Source: Chara braunii (Eukaryota > Streptophyta > Charophyceae > Charales > Characeae). Taken from it: 56,499 nucleotides of DNA. The number at the start of each line of letters is the position of its first letter. Within the stretch, counting starts at the first letter, position 1. Under the pieces are notes generated by a model. That model saw nothing but the letters and a program-made list of their open reading frames with translations, was not told where the DNA came from and did not search any database. Positions 45,281-53,510 of this stretch are shown here, piece after piece. Where the stretch lies: NCBI GenBank assembly GCA_003427395.1, contig BFEA01000554.1, positions 72,356 to 128,854 of the forward strand, read 5' to 3'. The position numbers were made by a program, and so were the translations under genes.

Positions 45281-45330
45281 CACGATGTATCTTTCCTATG
45301 TTCAGGTGTAGATTCAGAGTTTCGTCTTTC
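45281..45330 (-). repeat. Solitary core of family F
   Basis: CACGATGTATCTTTCC then ATGTTCAGGTGTAGATTCAG is the F core (compare 963-1004), preceded by a (TAAAA)n run. No terminal inverted repeats are visible. Confidence 0.4.
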
Positions 45331-45656
45331 CTCGTCCCCCCCCCCTTGTCAACTTGGGTTTCCGCCTACCCCGGTCGTATCAGCAGACACGATCGGCTGA
45401 GTGAGAGAGTGAGAGAGAGAGAGAGGGAGAATGCTCACCTCAGAACTGGTGATGCGGGGAGGTCGAACTGCCCGCTACGACGTATGCTATGCCCCGACCT
45501 GGCCGATGGGTGGGGCTGGGTTCGTACAGTATAGGAATACAGGTGCATAGAGGGGGCTGAACGACAGCTAAGGTCGAGGGGGGGCTCACCGTTTGGCTGG
45601 TGCGTTGCCCGACCCCATCAGTGGGCAGCTGTGAGGGCAACTAGGAAGGCGGGGGC

Positions 45657-46286
45657 TTACCTGTTGGCCACTATGCTGCGCAGCTTGTCGGGCGAGCTGG
45701 CGAGGGGAGGGCTGTGGAAAACACTTACTAAGCCGGGGCCACTGACAGGCGGTACTGAGGGCCGAAGGACGTGAGGCCAGCCGTGGACTGGAGACGGGTC
45801 TTTCGGCAAGTGCGATGCTTTATATTTCCAGGATTGATCAGTGATTGTGCGCTTTGCTGTGAGTGACCGGGTCACACCGCTCAGTTTCCTCTGTTGCAGG
45901 ATTATTGGGTGGTAGGGGTCGATAGCAGTTAACTGCTGCAGGAGACACGAAGAGTGATACTCCCCCGTTGACAATGGACTTGGCTGTGTCTCAACACTAC
46001 TGTATGTTTGGAGCCATGAGGGACTGTGACTGTTAAAACTTGGATTACTGAAATTAAATATTGAAGTCCTGCCGAATTTCGTTGAAATACTGGAGCGGCG
46101 TGACTGTTGTGCATGACTGGTGGACGCACAGTGTGAGTGAGCTGCTACGTATTGGGGGAGCTGTATAGCGGGTACATGTTGTTGTGCACGGCTGCAGAGT
46201 GCACGAAGCCAGCTGATTATCAGAGCAGCGGTTATTCTACGCTTGGGCTGTGACTTGGTCATCTTCTCAAGCGTCGTGGCCGCCAT
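45657..46286 (-). CDS. Unrecognised 209-codon open frame
   Basis: Starts MAATTLEKMTKSQPKRR. It is Ser/His/Gln/Pro-rich with no recognisable domain, signal peptide or membrane segment. It lies antisense to the inferred direction of the hairpin region. It is long for chance at this base composition but has no independent support, and may be spurious. Confidence 0.15.
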   Translation of the reverse strand: MAATTLEKMTKSQPKRRITAALIISWLRALCSRAQQHVPAIQLPQYVAAHSHCASTSHAQQSRRSSISTKFGRTSIFNFSNPSFNSHSPSWLQTYSSVETQPSPLSTGEYHSSCLLQQLTAIDPYHPIILQQRKLSGVTRSLTAKRTITDQSWKYKASHLPKDPSPVHGWPHVLRPSVPPVSGPGLVSVFHSPPLASSPDKLRSIVANR

Positions 46287-46795
46287 TGTGGGGCCCTCAG
46301 GCGATCCAAGATATCAAGGCCCTCTCCTGCGAGTCTGAGTGCACCTCTCTTGGATCTGAGGGACTTAAACTTTCTCCGTCTACCCTTCTTAATCTAAGTC
46401 TGGTCTATCCTGTTATGAGAGGACGGCGGCAGGCGGGATTGCAACCCGTAAGACCGCAACAAGACTCTGTGGGGAGTCATCCCACCGATTACGGGAGCCC
46501 TGCCGGAACCTAGGCGAGGTTCTGGAGGCAGGGAACCTTCAGGTAAATCATCTTTATCTGTATAACCCACTACTACCCATGTTTGTTTATCTCTCTGCAG
46601 TATGACTGTTGTATGCATGAGGTTGTCCCTATGGTTTTGCTTTCTCTTCAGGACCCAATCAGATTGAATGGAAGGAACGTGTGAGAGTGAAGCCTAAGTT
46701 TCTTCTTTATTTTGGTTGAAAGCAGACAAAGGAGTAAACTGGGGGAAGGTGGGAGGAAGGCAGTTTTGCATGCGTTTGAAATGGTCAACCAAAGC

Positions 46796-47455
46796 CTGAG
46801 CATTGTTTCTACTGTGAGTGGCTTAGAGCTATGTTTATTTGACTGTTTTCTGAAGGACCAGACATTGTTTCTACAATGAATGGCCTGGTTGCTATGTTTA
46901 TCTAGTTGTTTTCTGGAGGACCAGGCATTGTTTCTACTGTGAATGACCTGTTTACTCTAGTTAACTCTGGGGGTTTGCCTGATTGAAGGGGTTTAAATTC
47001 TTGATTTATTTTTAGGGAGGATTTATGGTCTAAGGCTAAACATTGTTTCTACTGTGAATGGTTTAGGTTTTCAAAGTACTTTATGTATATTTGCATGTGA
47101 ACTGGCAGTTGGACATAGTTTCTACTGTGAATGGTCCAGCGCTAAGCCATATTATTAAGAAGAAAAATGAAAAAATATAAAGTATAAATGGAAGTAACCA
47201 GGGCAAGCTGAACATTGTTTCTACAGTGAATGGTTTAGTCCCCTGCCCATATTTGTCTTTCTTTTGAGGACAAAGTCAGAAAAATTATTAAATTTTGGTT
47301 ATTAAACAGTTCAGGGCGGTTAGGCATTGTTTCCACTGTGAATGGCCTAGTCATATGCCCAAAATAAGAGAGAAGTAGTTGTGCAATCTGTTCGTGTATA
47401 TCTTAAAGGCAAGTTGGGCATTGTTTCTACGGTGAATGGTTCAACTCTATGCCTT
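46796..47455 (+). ncRNA. Family A: array of eight covarying hairpins
   Basis: The conserved apical part ATTGTTTCTACTGTGAAT (few changes) is closed by stems that change together. A1 46796-46826 CTGAGC/GCTTAG; A2 46857-46889 ACCAG/CTGGT; A3 46922-46950 CAGG/CCTG; A4 47036-47066 CTAAAC/GTTTAG; A5 47110-47138 TGGAC/GTCCA; A6 47208-47238 CTGAAC/GTTTAG; A7 47322-47350 TAGGC/GCCTA; A8 47413-47445 GTTGGGC/GTTCAAC. A6-A8 have a second outer stem across an internal loop: GGGCA/TGCCC, GGGC/GCCC and AAGGC/GCCTT. Spacing is 60-115 bp. No known RNA family recognised. Confidence 0.65.
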
Positions 47456-47699
47456 ATGTAAGATGGGTATAAGGATCTAAAAACTTAGAAGGTTCATAAA
47501 CTATCTTATGGAAAGAACTTGAGATGGTGAGAGTACTTACCTTTGTGGTTTGGTTTGCATGTGACTGAGTGAGATGACTAGTTTGTTTGGGTTTCAATAT
47601 TATAGGTAGTTGTTTTAGATGCTCGCCATGTGCTGGAGCGATAGGAGTTAGTGTCAATTCCTGCATTTTCAGAGCTAAGTTTTTTTTACTTAGATCAAT

Positions 47700-48330
47700 T
47701 CTCGCATTTTCTGGGATCATTTTTTTTTACTTGGCTTTGTATAAATCTTGGCAAGCTACTTTCTCCACGGGAAGCACTGCCAAAATTTCTACAAATCCAA
47801 GGAGTTAGTCAATTCTTGACTTGTCAGAATTCAACTTGTCTTTTCTTATATCCGACCTAGTAAAAATATGGAAAGTCTCTTTTTCTAAAGGGAGTGCTGC
47901 CCAAATTTTTGTTAGTTCAGGGAGTTAGACAAAATTGGACTTTGAAGAGTCAAAGTTACTTTCAAATTCTGGACTTAGCCTTGTATAAATTCTGGAATAA
48001 CACTTTTCTAGAGGGAGTGTTACCGAAATTTCTGCAAAACTAAGGAGTTAGTTAAATCTGGTATAAAATTGAGTTAAATCTGGTATAAAATTGAACTCAA
48101 GTTTTCTTTTGAGTTCATATCTGACTTAGTATAAATCTTGGAAGTCTCCCTTTCTAAAGGGAGTGCTGCCCAAATTTCTACTAATTCAGGGAGTTAGATA
48201 AAATTTGACTTTCCAGAGTCAGAGGTTATTTCTGTTTTCCATTTTTGGACTTATATAAATTCTGGAAAGACACTTTTCCTACGGGAAGCGCTGCCAAAAT
48301 TTTCTTAGTTTGAAGGAGATAGATTATATT
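47700..48330 (+). ncRNA. Family E: five diverged tandem units with two hairpins each
   Basis: Units of about 120-145 bp contain TATAAAT(C/T)(T/C)TGG, a hairpin, GTGCTGCC.AAATTT and GGAGTTAG. First hairpins: E1 near 47758-47775 (CTTTC/GGGAAG, weak), E2 CTCTTTTT...AAAGGGAG (about 47877-47894), E3 ACACTTTT/AGGGAGTGT (about 48000-48020), E4 CTCCCTTT/AAAGGGAG (48146-48163, perfect), E5 CTTTTC/GGGAAG (48273-48288). The second hairpin varies too: GACT-TTGAAG-AGTC, GAACTCAA/TTGAGTTC and GACT-TTCCAG-AGTC in units 2, 3 and 4. Confidence 0.5.
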
Positions 48331-48461
48331 TTGACAGGTGGCGATTCTGGTAATCCACTCTGAATAGGGAAAATTTCGCCATGAGTCTACCCTTCTTTGG
48401 ACACTTGCTTAGAGGTAGGCTTAGATATAGTTAGTTAGGATTTTTTGGGTAAGATCATGAT

Positions 48462-48607
48462 ATGGAGATTGTTCTCCATGGACTTATAGGTTTAGCCTGG
48501 AGCATTGACCTGTCGTGTGTTACAGGTCCTCTTGATCGTTTGATTCAAGTTCGGGACTAGAGTCAACTTGATCCCTTGAGGACCATCTTCTGTTATCACT
48601 GATAACA
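48462..48607 (+). ncRNA. Four consecutive perfect hairpins
   Basis: ATGGAGA-TTGT-TCTCCAT (48462-48479), GACCTGT/ACAGGTC (48507-48528), TCAAGTT/AACTTGA (48545-48571) and TGTTATC-ACT-GATAACA (48591-48607). Four perfect stems of seven bp within 146 bp is far more than random sequence gives. Confidence 0.5.
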
Positions 48608-49224
48608 GGTCGGTTGCCGATTCGTCGGCTTACGATTCAACTCCAATCCACTCTCGTTACTCAACCTAAAGGTTTTTGCCCTGTGGTTTGAATTGTTTCA
48701 TTGTGTTTTCACCCGGACTTTATTGAATGACCACTTAATTAAAGTACTGAGTACTTATTTTGAGGAGTTGCACAAGGGTGAGGTTTGTATGGCTAAAGCA
48801 GGGCGTATGAGTATAGAGAATGGTTGAAGTTGACCCCGTGTAGTGTGTGGACTTCAGGATGAATCTTTGATGTGATTGCAGGTATGGTTGTGGTTCGGAC
48901 TCTGGATGTGACTGTCAGTGATTACATAGATATATGACTGAGAGGAGCCTCACTGTGACTGTGAAAAGTGATTGTCCTATATAACTAAACCTTTGTATAT
49001 ATTCATATATGCTTTGGTTCCGCGCGCGACTTATTGTGATCGTGCGCAAGGGTTAACCAGATTGTGTCTTGAGAAAAATTGGGGATTCTCTTTTTACCCT
49101 TGCTTTTTAGAGTTGTATGGTTGGGCGTTGTAGTCCGTGACAACCGTCAAAGTAAAACCCCTTGACTTTCGCCCATGACCTGGAGTGAGACTCATCCCCA
49201 GGGCCGCGGAAAACGACTGCCACC

Positions 49225-49384
49225 ACAGGTATGGACCTGTGTACCACCCGCTCTGCACAGAGTGCAGAAGAGGGTGTGTGGTGGACAACCGCGCTTGGCG
49301 GTTGTCCATCGTCGAGAAATTAACCCTCAAGGCGCGTGTAAGTCGACACTTGAGTGTCAAATGCGACCCTCGAGATTAACGAGG
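49225..49384 (+). ncRNA. Five consecutive hairpins, one of 12 bp
   Basis: ACAGGT-ATGG-ACCTGT (49225-49240), TCTGCAC-AGA-GTGCAGA (49252-49268), GTGGACAACCGC with GCGGTTGTCCAT (49281-49309, loop GCTTG, outermost pair G.T), GACAC-TTGA-GTGTC (49345-49358) and CCTCG/CGAGG (49368-49384). Loop sizes of 3-7 nt suit RNA folding. Confidence 0.5.
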
Positions 49385-49635
49385 ACCGCATGAGTATGGG
49401 TATTACATAGTACGCCATTGTCGCGACTGCTTGCGCATGTTTGCATTTGCGAGTCGATATGAGTTTAGCCCTGTGTCCGCGCGGTTTTTATACTAAGTCT
49501 CGCGCGCGACGCCTATTTTATTTCCGCATTGGAAAGTTATGGGTTGTCGTATTGTTTGTGTTGTGTCGTTTGTATATGTGTTGTTCTGTGTGTATGTGTG
49601 TTTGTAAAGTGGAGTGCGCGTGGTATGTAGGATGC

Positions 49636-50060
49636 GTCCTAGTCGACCGACGTCGAATCGCGCTTAGGACTTCAGCCCCCCAAGCTGTCGGTTCGCGTGC
49701 GGGTCCGATAGAGGCGTACTACCGCTCGTACCCCCTATGCTACAGCGAACGAGAAACGCCCTCGGCTGGTCCACCTCTGCGATTGCAACTGATTAGCTTT
49801 CGTATTGTGGACTGGTAGCTCGGCGGGGATACGCCCACCAAAGGGAGGTGACAACTCCCATAAGGTATAGGTAAGTCGTGCCTCGCGTAGGCCCTATCCT
49901 GTCGTAGGGGCTCGCGAGAGGTATGGCTGGCGCACTCGGCCGGAGCGGTTTGCGGAAGCTCCAGATGTATAATTTGTGACGAAGGATTTAAACCAACTCC
50001 TGCGTGACGCAGCCGGGAGGGTTCCGCGATGCCCCCGTGCGGTGCCGGACCGATGCGCTC
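49636..50060 (+). ncRNA. Family C, copy 1: large structured domain
   Basis: Roughly 60% identical by eye to 53080-53510. Shared architecture: TACAGC, hairpin CGAG/CTCG (49750-49764), 9-bp stem CTGGTCCAC/GTGGACTGG (49766-49815) around a conserved GATTGCAA, then GGATACG.C.ACC, AAGGG.GGTGACA and CCTCGC. Stem CTCGCG/CGCGAG (49882-49918) encloses CCCTA/TAGGG. Compared with copy 2, the 9-bp stem has several double changes that keep pairing. An outer GTCCTA/TAGGAC (49636-49670) precedes it. RNA class not recognised. Confidence 0.6.
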
Positions 50061-50066
50061 GACAGC

Positions 50067-50285
50067 GGTGATAAGAAAAGCGAGACCTCGTGTAATCAGC
50101 CTTATCACTTACCTTTCGCTCGAAAGAGAAAAGATGGTAGGGGATGAAGATCCCGTGTGATCTACCCTACTATGATAACTCTCATGAAAACCTGCGAAAG
50201 ACTAACGTGCTTACAACGTCTATTTTCTTATTCTACTAAGGTGGAGGTAGAAGGAATGTGGCCCCGTGTGACCTGTCCTGCTATC
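50067..50285 (+). ncRNA. Family B hairpins B8-B10
   Basis: B8: GGTGATAAG/CTTATCACT (50067-50109, outer pair G.T), loop TCGTGT, inner stem weak. B9: ATGGTAGGG/CCCTACTAT (50134-50173), inner GATC/GATC, loop CCGTGT. B10: GGTAGAAGGA/TCCTGCTATC (50246-50285, one mismatch), inner GGCC/GACC, loop CCGTGT. They are the same two-tier hairpins as at 42.28-42.99 kb, over 7 kb away, and directly follow family C copy 1. Confidence 0.6.
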
Positions 50286-50508
50286 TTAACCTCTTGATTA
50301 ATGTCTATCTTATGATTTTATTCCAAAAGAGATTGATGATGTTTTGCGTGTGTATTTCTTAAACCACCATTACCTCGCCCAGACAAAAAAAATTGCCTTC
50401 CTGAATTCATGGAGGACCTTGGCAGAATTGGCAAAGGCTTGGTGGAGGCTTGGTACTGGGCGGGTGGTCGCCCGGTTTCGTTTTCGAACCCAACGTCCAA
50501 AGAAGACG

Positions 50509-50544
<36 letters not shown>

Positions 50545-50660
50545 GAACAATTTATCCATAGTGAATCTGACGCGACAAACCTCCCAGAACGACGCGAACG
50601 GTGGCTTCAAGGTCGGGAGGGACTGCAGCCTTGCGCGCCCTCCACTACATGACCCTGTTC
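50286..50660. other. Linker with A run
   Basis: No gene. An A run at 50513-50541 interrupts otherwise unique sequence. Confidence 0.4.
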
Positions 50661-50796
50661 CACGAAAGGCCGTGCTCCACTATTCCCACATGCACAAGAA
50701 AAGACAAAAAACTATGCCCATGCATCTAGGCAAGTTTTGGCGTAAGATTCGTTCTCATTTTGCATATTTGGTGAGTAGTGGAGCAAGGCCCGATGG
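50661..50796 (-). mobile_element. Small palindromic element, family F
   Basis: GGCCGTGCTCCACTATTCCC on the left and GAGTAGTGGAGCAAGGCCC on the right are inverted repeats. The interior has AAGATTCGTTCTCATTTTGCA, the reverse of the F phrase GAGAATGAATC. Confidence 0.55.
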
Positions 50797-50839
50797 CATG
50801 CATAAACAGAGAAACGGTTCAGATCGTGGAGGTAGGACC

Positions 50840-51425
50840 TCGCTCCACTACTCTCCAAAAGTACAAAATGAGAATGCATACTCCATTGGAATATGGAAAA
50901 ATTCAAGACCATGTTTTTTGCTAGGTTACCAGTCATCCGATGGCCGGACGTCTCCCCCAACCGTCCGGTAGGGGGGTTGTCCGGGATCCCGGACAACCAC
51001 TTTTTGGCATTAAAAAAAAAAAAATAAAAAAAAATGACAGTGTTGCACATGCCATAGAGACCCCCCATAAAAAAATTCAGAATTTTCTGAGCATTTGGTG
51101 ATAGGGTGCTATTTGGGATGGGAGGGGGGGGTACAAGGGGTTTTGGTGGGGATAGGCGGGGTATAGGTGGGGATTAGAAACTTTGAAGATTTTTATCTTT
51201 TTTTTCTAGTGGCTCAAATGAGCCAAAATTTTGGTGGCATACACCTTATGAAAGGTAGAAGCCACTTTTTTTTTTTTTTGCGCTAGGTCGGACAACCCTT
51301 GTCCGGTCCGAGACCGTCCGACGTCCGACCAGACGTCCGGTCGGACAACCCAGGGGTCCCAGACGTCCGGTAAAACAACCTAGGTTTTTTGTTTTTCTGC
51401 ATGTCATGAATCGTGGCTCGACGCC
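50840..51425. mobile_element. Family F element probably split by a hAT-like insertion
   Basis: The left arm GACCTCGCTCCACTACTCTC (about 50849) is followed by GAGAATGCATACTCC, then is interrupted at 50920. After the insert, GAATCGTGGCTCGACGCC (about 51408) looks like a decayed right arm. Removing 50921-51391 (element plus one duplication) restores a palindrome of F-like size. The right arm is degenerate, hence the moderate confidence. Confidence 0.4.
50921..51383. mobile_element. Non-autonomous hAT-like element (463 bp)
   Basis: Perfect 8-bp direct repeats GTTTTTTG (50913-50920 and 51384-51391) and terminal inverted repeats starting CTAGGTT / ending AACCTAG. The subterminal regions are rich in CGTCCGG and GGACAACC words, including a GTTGTCCGGGATCCC palindrome. 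No transposase. Related ends occur at 38096 and possibly 35208. Confidence 0.7.
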
Positions 51426-51537
51426 CTAAGACTGCTACACTTTTTTTTTTTTTCCAAATACTGCTAGACTTCTAGAATGAATAGAGACCCTTAGATTGCT
51501 TGACTTCTTGAATGAATCTTCTGCAATAGCATCGTAA

Positions 51538-51558
51538 GATACAAATAAGATTAGCATG
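51538..51558 (+). pseudogene. U6 snRNA-like fragment 1
   Basis: GATACAAATAAGATTAGCAT matches the highly conserved U6 centre (GATACAGAGAAGATTAGCAT) except in the ACAGAG box itself. It is preceded by GAATGAATCTTCTGC as in fragment 2, so the two are copies of one chimeric unit. Too short and altered to be a functional U6 gene. Confidence 0.5.
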
Positions 51559-51664
51559 ATACTACACAACGGTAATACGATGATATGCACGGGGGTTAAA
51601 AAAAGAAAACAGCGACACAATAAATGTGTCGGGTAGTGTAGAGAGGTCGTGGTTAGGCATGAAA

Positions 51665-51730
51665 AATGAGAATGAATCCTCCTCTACAAAGCGGGAAGAT
51701 ACAGAGAAGCTTAGCATGCCCCTAAAATGC
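51665..51730 (+). pseudogene. U6 snRNA-like fragment 2
   Basis: GATACAGAGAAGCTTAGCAT (51698-51717) then GCCCCT matches the conserved U6 core including the ACAGAGA box and AGC triad, with one internal substitution. The U6 5' stem-loop and the 3' T-run terminator are absent. It is fused upstream to GAGAATGAATCC, a phrase of family F. A chimeric retrotransposed U6 fragment is the likely origin. Confidence 0.6.
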
Positions 51731-51999
51731 TTTCTTTTGGATGAGCTGACGAGGTCCCGTCACCCTCGCCGTTGACAACTCTTTTAATAGTCACGGCTAT
51801 ACCTAGTGGGAAAGACGAAACAAAAAGAAACGAAGAAGGGAAAAAAAAAAGAAACAACAAGTATACACGTACCGGTCTCCCGCTTGGAACTACCCGTTCC
51901 TCACTATATCTCGTCTGCCAACTAGCTGCTCTTGCACGAAGCAAAGAGGTTCGGTAGCTTGCCAAATAAATGGTTCGGGAAGGCTGCTTCGGGGGTAAT
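51731..51999. other. No gene seen
   Basis: A-rich GAAACAAAAAGAAACGAAG stretch at 51810-51860; otherwise unremarkable. Confidence 0.4.
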
Positions 52000-52344
52000 G
52001 GTAGTTTAAGTGGGGAATCATATGATGAGACAAAAAGTATTGACGATGTTAACTTATACTTTATTCTTTAAGCTACTACCTCTAGAGATTGGTCTTATAA
52101 GAAGTTAGAGAGACTACCTAGAGGGAGTTATGTCGGTGTAGTATTATTCTCAACTAAAATGAAGTTCACTATATTGAACTTCAGACAGGGTCGTAAAAAT
52201 AGCAAATGGGTATTGAGACCATGTTGACCTGTGTGTGATTGCAATACTACATGATGTTGCCTTATGGTAAAAAGTTGGTTCGCCAACTTAACCCTCACTC
52301 ACCCTCGACACCCAGACTTTGCATTGACCTCTGCACAAAATGCA
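52000..52344 (+). ncRNA. Hairpin series in the right part of the region
   Basis: GGTAGT/ACTACC (52000-52080), CCTCTAG/CTAGAGG (52079-52124), the perfect 9-bp TGAAGTTCA/TGAACTTCA (52160-52183), AAGTTGG-TTCG-CCAACTT (52272-52289, a UUCG loop) and TGCATT/AATGCA (52320-52344). Confidence 0.5.
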
Positions 52345-53079
52345 TTTATGATTTTTCGGGTCATTGTCCAAATGGTCTGTGTTTGGTCAAAAAAGGTTCC
52401 TTGAAAAGATTGAAGTCATATATGGATGAATGATTAAGTCGAAAAAGGGACGTCTGGTTGAGAGGTTTGAAAATGTAAGGGTAATGTGGATGAAAGTGAA
52501 TGAAAGTGAATGAATGGTTGACTTTGTTATGATTGTGTAATGTGATTGATTCTGTCTGCATGTCAGTAAAACGACCAGCCAGACTATTCACTGCAACCTC
52601 TTGAGAAACTTACGCTAACCTTGACCTTAATCCAAATATTTCATCAACATGCGATTTTATACATTTGGTTTGAGTACCCAACCTTGTGCTTCTCCTTGAT
52701 GTTAAGCAGATTATGATTATCGGTAAAACAATAAACCTTATTCATTTCATGTTAATTTCATCTATACATGTTTGAAAGGTCACCCACCCTATATTTTCTC
52801 TGATGAATTCAGACTGGTTGATGAATATGTTAAGTGTACGTGATACTTCCTTACCTAAATACTAAGTCTTATTTAATTTCATATGTATGTGTGATCTGAC
52901 AAATGGTTTCATAAAGAGATATGCTGAATGAACTTAATCACTAGGTAGGATGGGTATATTTCTTACGCGGAACCTCTGATAATTCAAGCATTGAGGGGAT
53001 CGTGTTCCGGAAAAGAGTTAGGTAGTTAGTCATATCTATTGAAACTATTCAAAATATAGTATGCGCGAAATGTTCGTCA
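52345..53079. other. Sequence without recognised feature
   Basis: AT-rich; GAATGAAAGT-type words are duplicated at 52495-52515. No gene and fewer obvious hairpins than neighbouring stretches. Confidence 0.4.
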
Positions 53080-53510
53080 GTCGAATCGACCCGATTTGTG
53101 AGTCGGTCTGGGAGATCACTGCCCCGATGCCCAACACGTATACGGGTCAGTCTTAGGCGTCCAACTGCGCGTATGTCTATACTACAGCAATCGAGCAAAA
53201 CACCCTCGACTGACTTACGTTTGTGATTGCAAGTAAAAACCTTCGCATGTGAGTCAGTAGCTCAACACGGATACGTCTACCTAAGGGTGGTGACAGTCCC
53301 TCAGGTAGAGGTGAGTTGTACCTCGCAGGATTTGTCCTGTCGCAGGAAGTCGTGAGGGGTATAGTTGGCACGGACAGTCAGAGTGGTATTTTGCTGAAGC
53401 GATTTATACTCTTGCATGATGTGACCGTGAGGTCCGATACCAAAATAATTTACGTCTGGGTGTAGGACCACCTCGCCCGACAACGCGTTGTGGCATGAGG
53501 TTGCAGGTTA
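53080..53510 (+). ncRNA. Family C, copy 2: large structured domain
   Basis: Homologous to 49636-50060. CGAG/CTCG (53192-53208), the 9-bp stem CTGACTTAC/GTGAGTCAG (53210-53257) around GATTGCAA, GGATACGTCTACC, AAGGGTGGTGACAG, and the stem CCTCGC/GTGAGG (53321-53357) enclosing TCCTG-TCG-CAGGA. A family-B-like loop GACC-GTGA-GGTC follows (about 53423-53434) within GGTAT/ATACC. Confidence 0.6.

Noticed and set aside
46796-47455. CRISPR-like array (repeat plus spacer)
   Set aside because: Spacing is irregular (60-115 bp), the repeat stems vary in sequence, there are no cas genes, and the setting is eukaryotic.
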